Shown here: piece by piece, positions 61,813-64,000 of the stretch | How the letters are laid out: every line of letters begins with the position of its first letter | Position numbering within the stretch: position 1 is the stretch's first letter | Assembly (NCBI GenBank): GCA_949751835.1 | Contig: CATKHK010000093.1 | Coordinates: 1 to 64,000 of the forward strand | Direction of reading: 5' to 3' | DNA: 64,000 nucleotides | DNA from: Blepharisma japonicum | Taxonomy: Eukaryota; Ciliophora; Heterotrichea; Heterotrichida; Blepharismidae | Position numbers and translations under genes: made by a program | Notes under the pieces: model-generated | Database searches by the model: none | What the model saw: only the letters and a program-made list of their open reading frames with translations | What the model was told of the DNA's origin: nothing

Positions 61813-64000
61813 ATGAAGAATTGTTGTATTATCATATACCTTTTTTGCTTTGGGTACTCTCAACTCTTAATAGAGATCTTCTACAGCTCTTTTACAGATA
61901 TGGAAATGGTTTTAAATATAGAAACTTCTCTTAATGCAAATTTTGCAAACGAAATCGAAGTGCAAACTGCTGAAATTAATCCGACACAAAATATAATAAA
62001 TTTTCTTAAAATACCGAATATTGCTATAGATTTGACATTGAGTCCTTCCTGCAGTGTATTGCTGAAAAAAACTGCTGAAAATCTAAAATTTGTTATAATT
62101 TCCCAGAAGAGAGAAATTGGTATAGTTAATGATTGAGAGTTTTTGATCCATATTTCAATTTCTGACAAAATAAGTGCATTAAACAATATTATTAATTATC
62201 TAGGATGGGAGAAATTTATTGTGATACATGATGAAAATAATTACTATTTTTGTAGGAAATGAAAATCTGAATTTCCTACGAAAATAGTTAATTTTTTCCA
62301 TTTTGCGAATAATGCAACTCAAGATTCAGCAGATTTATTTATTGGAAAAACAATAAAACCGATAGGGATTAGAAATTTTATTATTCTTAATAGTGGGAGT
62401 AGTACACAAAAAATAATAAAAAGCTTAAAATCAAAAAATTTGTTGACTACTGGAAGTGGCGTCTTATTGGGAACTGAAATTTTAGAAAATATCAAAGCAG
62501 ATGGAATTCTGGCTTTTACAGAGTCAGAGTTAGAAAATGCAACAGATTCTTATTCCTATGAGTTTTTAGCTATTCAAAAAATCATTAAAAACGTTTTGAG
62601 CTTTCCTTCATACTATGACTCATTTTCATTAAGAGAATTTTTAGAAACAAATATGAAAAATCACAGCCAAATACCAAAATTCTCTTTTATTAACATTCAA
62701 AATCAGCAAAAAATTTTGGTTGGAACTATTGAAAATGAAAATTTAAATTTAAACAAAAATGCTATCTGGCCTGGAAATTCTACAACAATACCTAACTCTC
62801 CATATACAAATATAACTATTTCTTTAGACGATGGGGTGAATAATCCTAATGGGCAGCCTCCTAATGCATTTACAAGGAAAAGCAAAGAGGGTTCTATCTA
62901 TTCTTTTATGTATATCAAAGAAATTCATTTTTTTGATAATTTCGAAATCTTAGTTACCCATACAGAATGCGGGGCTGATGTTTATAATGCTACTTATAAC
63001 TTAAACTGCTTTCGGCAATTAAAGGATCAACTTGGGGTAGGCTTCATAACATCCTCTCTAGGTTTATTAGTTGTTGGAAATATTATTTCTTTGAGAACTT
63101 TAAATATTTCTATTCCTCATATCTCAGATTATGCAATGTCCCATGCCCTTACTCCTAAAAATACTTTTCCTGAGTTTATGAGAGTAGCTAAAGATAGCGA
63201 GTTTAATGCTGCTGTAATTATTAAATTCTGTGCAATTTATGGGTGAAGCAACATCATTGCTATATATGAAAATAATGCAGGACCAACTTTTGCATATAAT
63301 CAACTTGAAAATCAAGCGAAACTACACAATATTAATATAGTGAATACCCCAGACCAAAGAAAGGTAAAGGCTGGATATCACCATACTGATTATGATAGTT
63401 ATAAGCCGTGAATGCAAAATTACATAAAGTCTAAAGTCAGAATTTATGTCGTCTTCATATCTAATCCGTCTCGACTTTATTTTTTTGAAGACTTATATGA
63501 TGCTGGAATTCGGCGTGGAAAAATTCTGTTTTTGTTCTATGACTGAGCTATGACTGGTTTTGACTATGAAACTGATCCAGTCCAAATGTACAAATTAAGA
63601 GAGCTGTTCTATGGATGTTTAATTATAACACAAGCTGAGTGGACTGGGGAATTTGGCCAAAAATTAAAGAAAAGCTTTATGGAAGCTATATCTTATGACA
63701 CACAATTTAGATGTTTTTCTTTTGACGCATCTATGCTTTTATTTCATGGAATAAGATATACGCTAGATCATGGAGGGAATTTAGAAAACTCGACCCTTCT
63801 TAATGCAAATATAAGAGCTCAAAAATTTGTGGGGTGTTCTGGGGTAATTTCTATTGACCCTGAAAGCAATGACAGAAGTTCAAATATTATGGGGATTTAT
63901 AATGTAATAGAAAATAAAACATCTGGAGCTATGTATGAGAATTTAGCGGGAAGGTATGATTTGGATAGTATTCAACTATTTACATTTTGAGATGAAATTA
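61813..64000 (+). CDS. Clade E double Venus-flytrap receptor (3' cut by window)
   Basis: 729 residues are visible, open to the window edge. I chose ATG 61813 (MKNCCIIIYLFCFGYSQ), which aligns with the other signal peptides, over the in-frame ATG 61783. First flytrap: FYSSFTDMEMVLNIET, IINYLGWEKFIVIHDE, IWPGNSTTIPNSPYTNIT; the WPGN is the closest in the window to the WPGG of animal ANF receptors. Second: TECGADVYNATYNLNCFRQL, FPEFMRVAKDSEFN, CAIYGWSNIIAIYEN, LYDAGIRRGKILFL, RAQKFVGCSGVISIDPESND. The most divergent member. A 17-bp near-perfect inverted repeat (62244-62287) lies inside the first flytrap. Confidence 0.88.
62244..62287. repeat. 17-bp inverted repeat inside a coding region
   Basis: Arm CTATTTTTGTAGGAAAT (62244-62260), 10-base loop, arm ATTTCCTACGAAAATAG (62271-62287); 16 of 17 positions pair. 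It encodes FCRKWKSEFPTKI in a variable part of the first flytrap, where paralogues have no such palindrome. Confidence 0.8.

Noticed and set aside
1-64000. A bacterial (Mycoplasma/Spiroplasma-like) genome, because of UGA = Trp and high AT
   Set aside because: Long spacers, no operons or ribosome-binding sites, and receptor proteins of eukaryotic type. A tandem array of 3.5-kb flytrap receptors is not a mollicute pattern.

Overview
The window looks like nuclear DNA of a ciliate that reads UGA as tryptophan, most likely a heterotrich such as Blepharisma. Every long gene is crossed by many in-frame TGA codons at conserved Trp positions, and TGA and TGG replace each other between paralogues. No TAG is used inside a gene. 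All 13 readable gene ends are TAA. The DNA is very AT-rich, spacers run about 0.5 to 2 kb, and there are no Shine-Dalgarno sites or operons. The proteins are eukaryotic receptor types with signal peptides. The intact genes read through in one frame without introns.

Almost the whole window is one tandem array of a single receptor family. A complete member has 1146-1203 residues: a signal peptide, two consecutive periplasmic-binding (Venus-flytrap, ANF-receptor-like) domains of about 320 and 410 residues, about nine hydrophobic membrane segments with a conserved Cys-rich outer loop, and a 50-110 residue cytoplasmic tail. I recognise the flytrap fold. The membrane half is not a standard class C 7TM, and I cannot name it. 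The likely job is sensing small extracellular ligands, but the ligand is unknown.

Layout: 1-9233, clade A (one gene tail, two intact genes); 9661-10814, clade A relic; 11624-15235, intact clade B gene; 16081-19973, the only minus-strand member, a broken A/B mosaic facing the clade B gene and split by a 383-bp insertion; 21513-24995, intact clade C gene; 25807-29253, clade A gene with two offsetting frame lesions; 29651-31050, clade A relics; 31255-34706, clade C gene with one single-base frameshift; 34968-36840, clade D relics; 37227-61142, five intact clade D genes (37227, 42124, 46843, 52482, 57666) separated by duplicated spacers carrying 5'-end relics; 61235-61680, a gutted relic; 61813-64000, a divergent clade E gene running off the window.

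In total there are eight intact genes, two gene ends cut by the window, two full-length copies with frame lesions, one broken mosaic and about eleven fragments. This is a birth-and-death receptor cluster. Clade D genes share a 5' block ending in a conserved AT-rich box 35-50 bp before ATG, a candidate promoter. A few spacers hold weak remnants of unrelated genes. I saw no tRNA, rRNA, CRISPR array or recognisable transposase.
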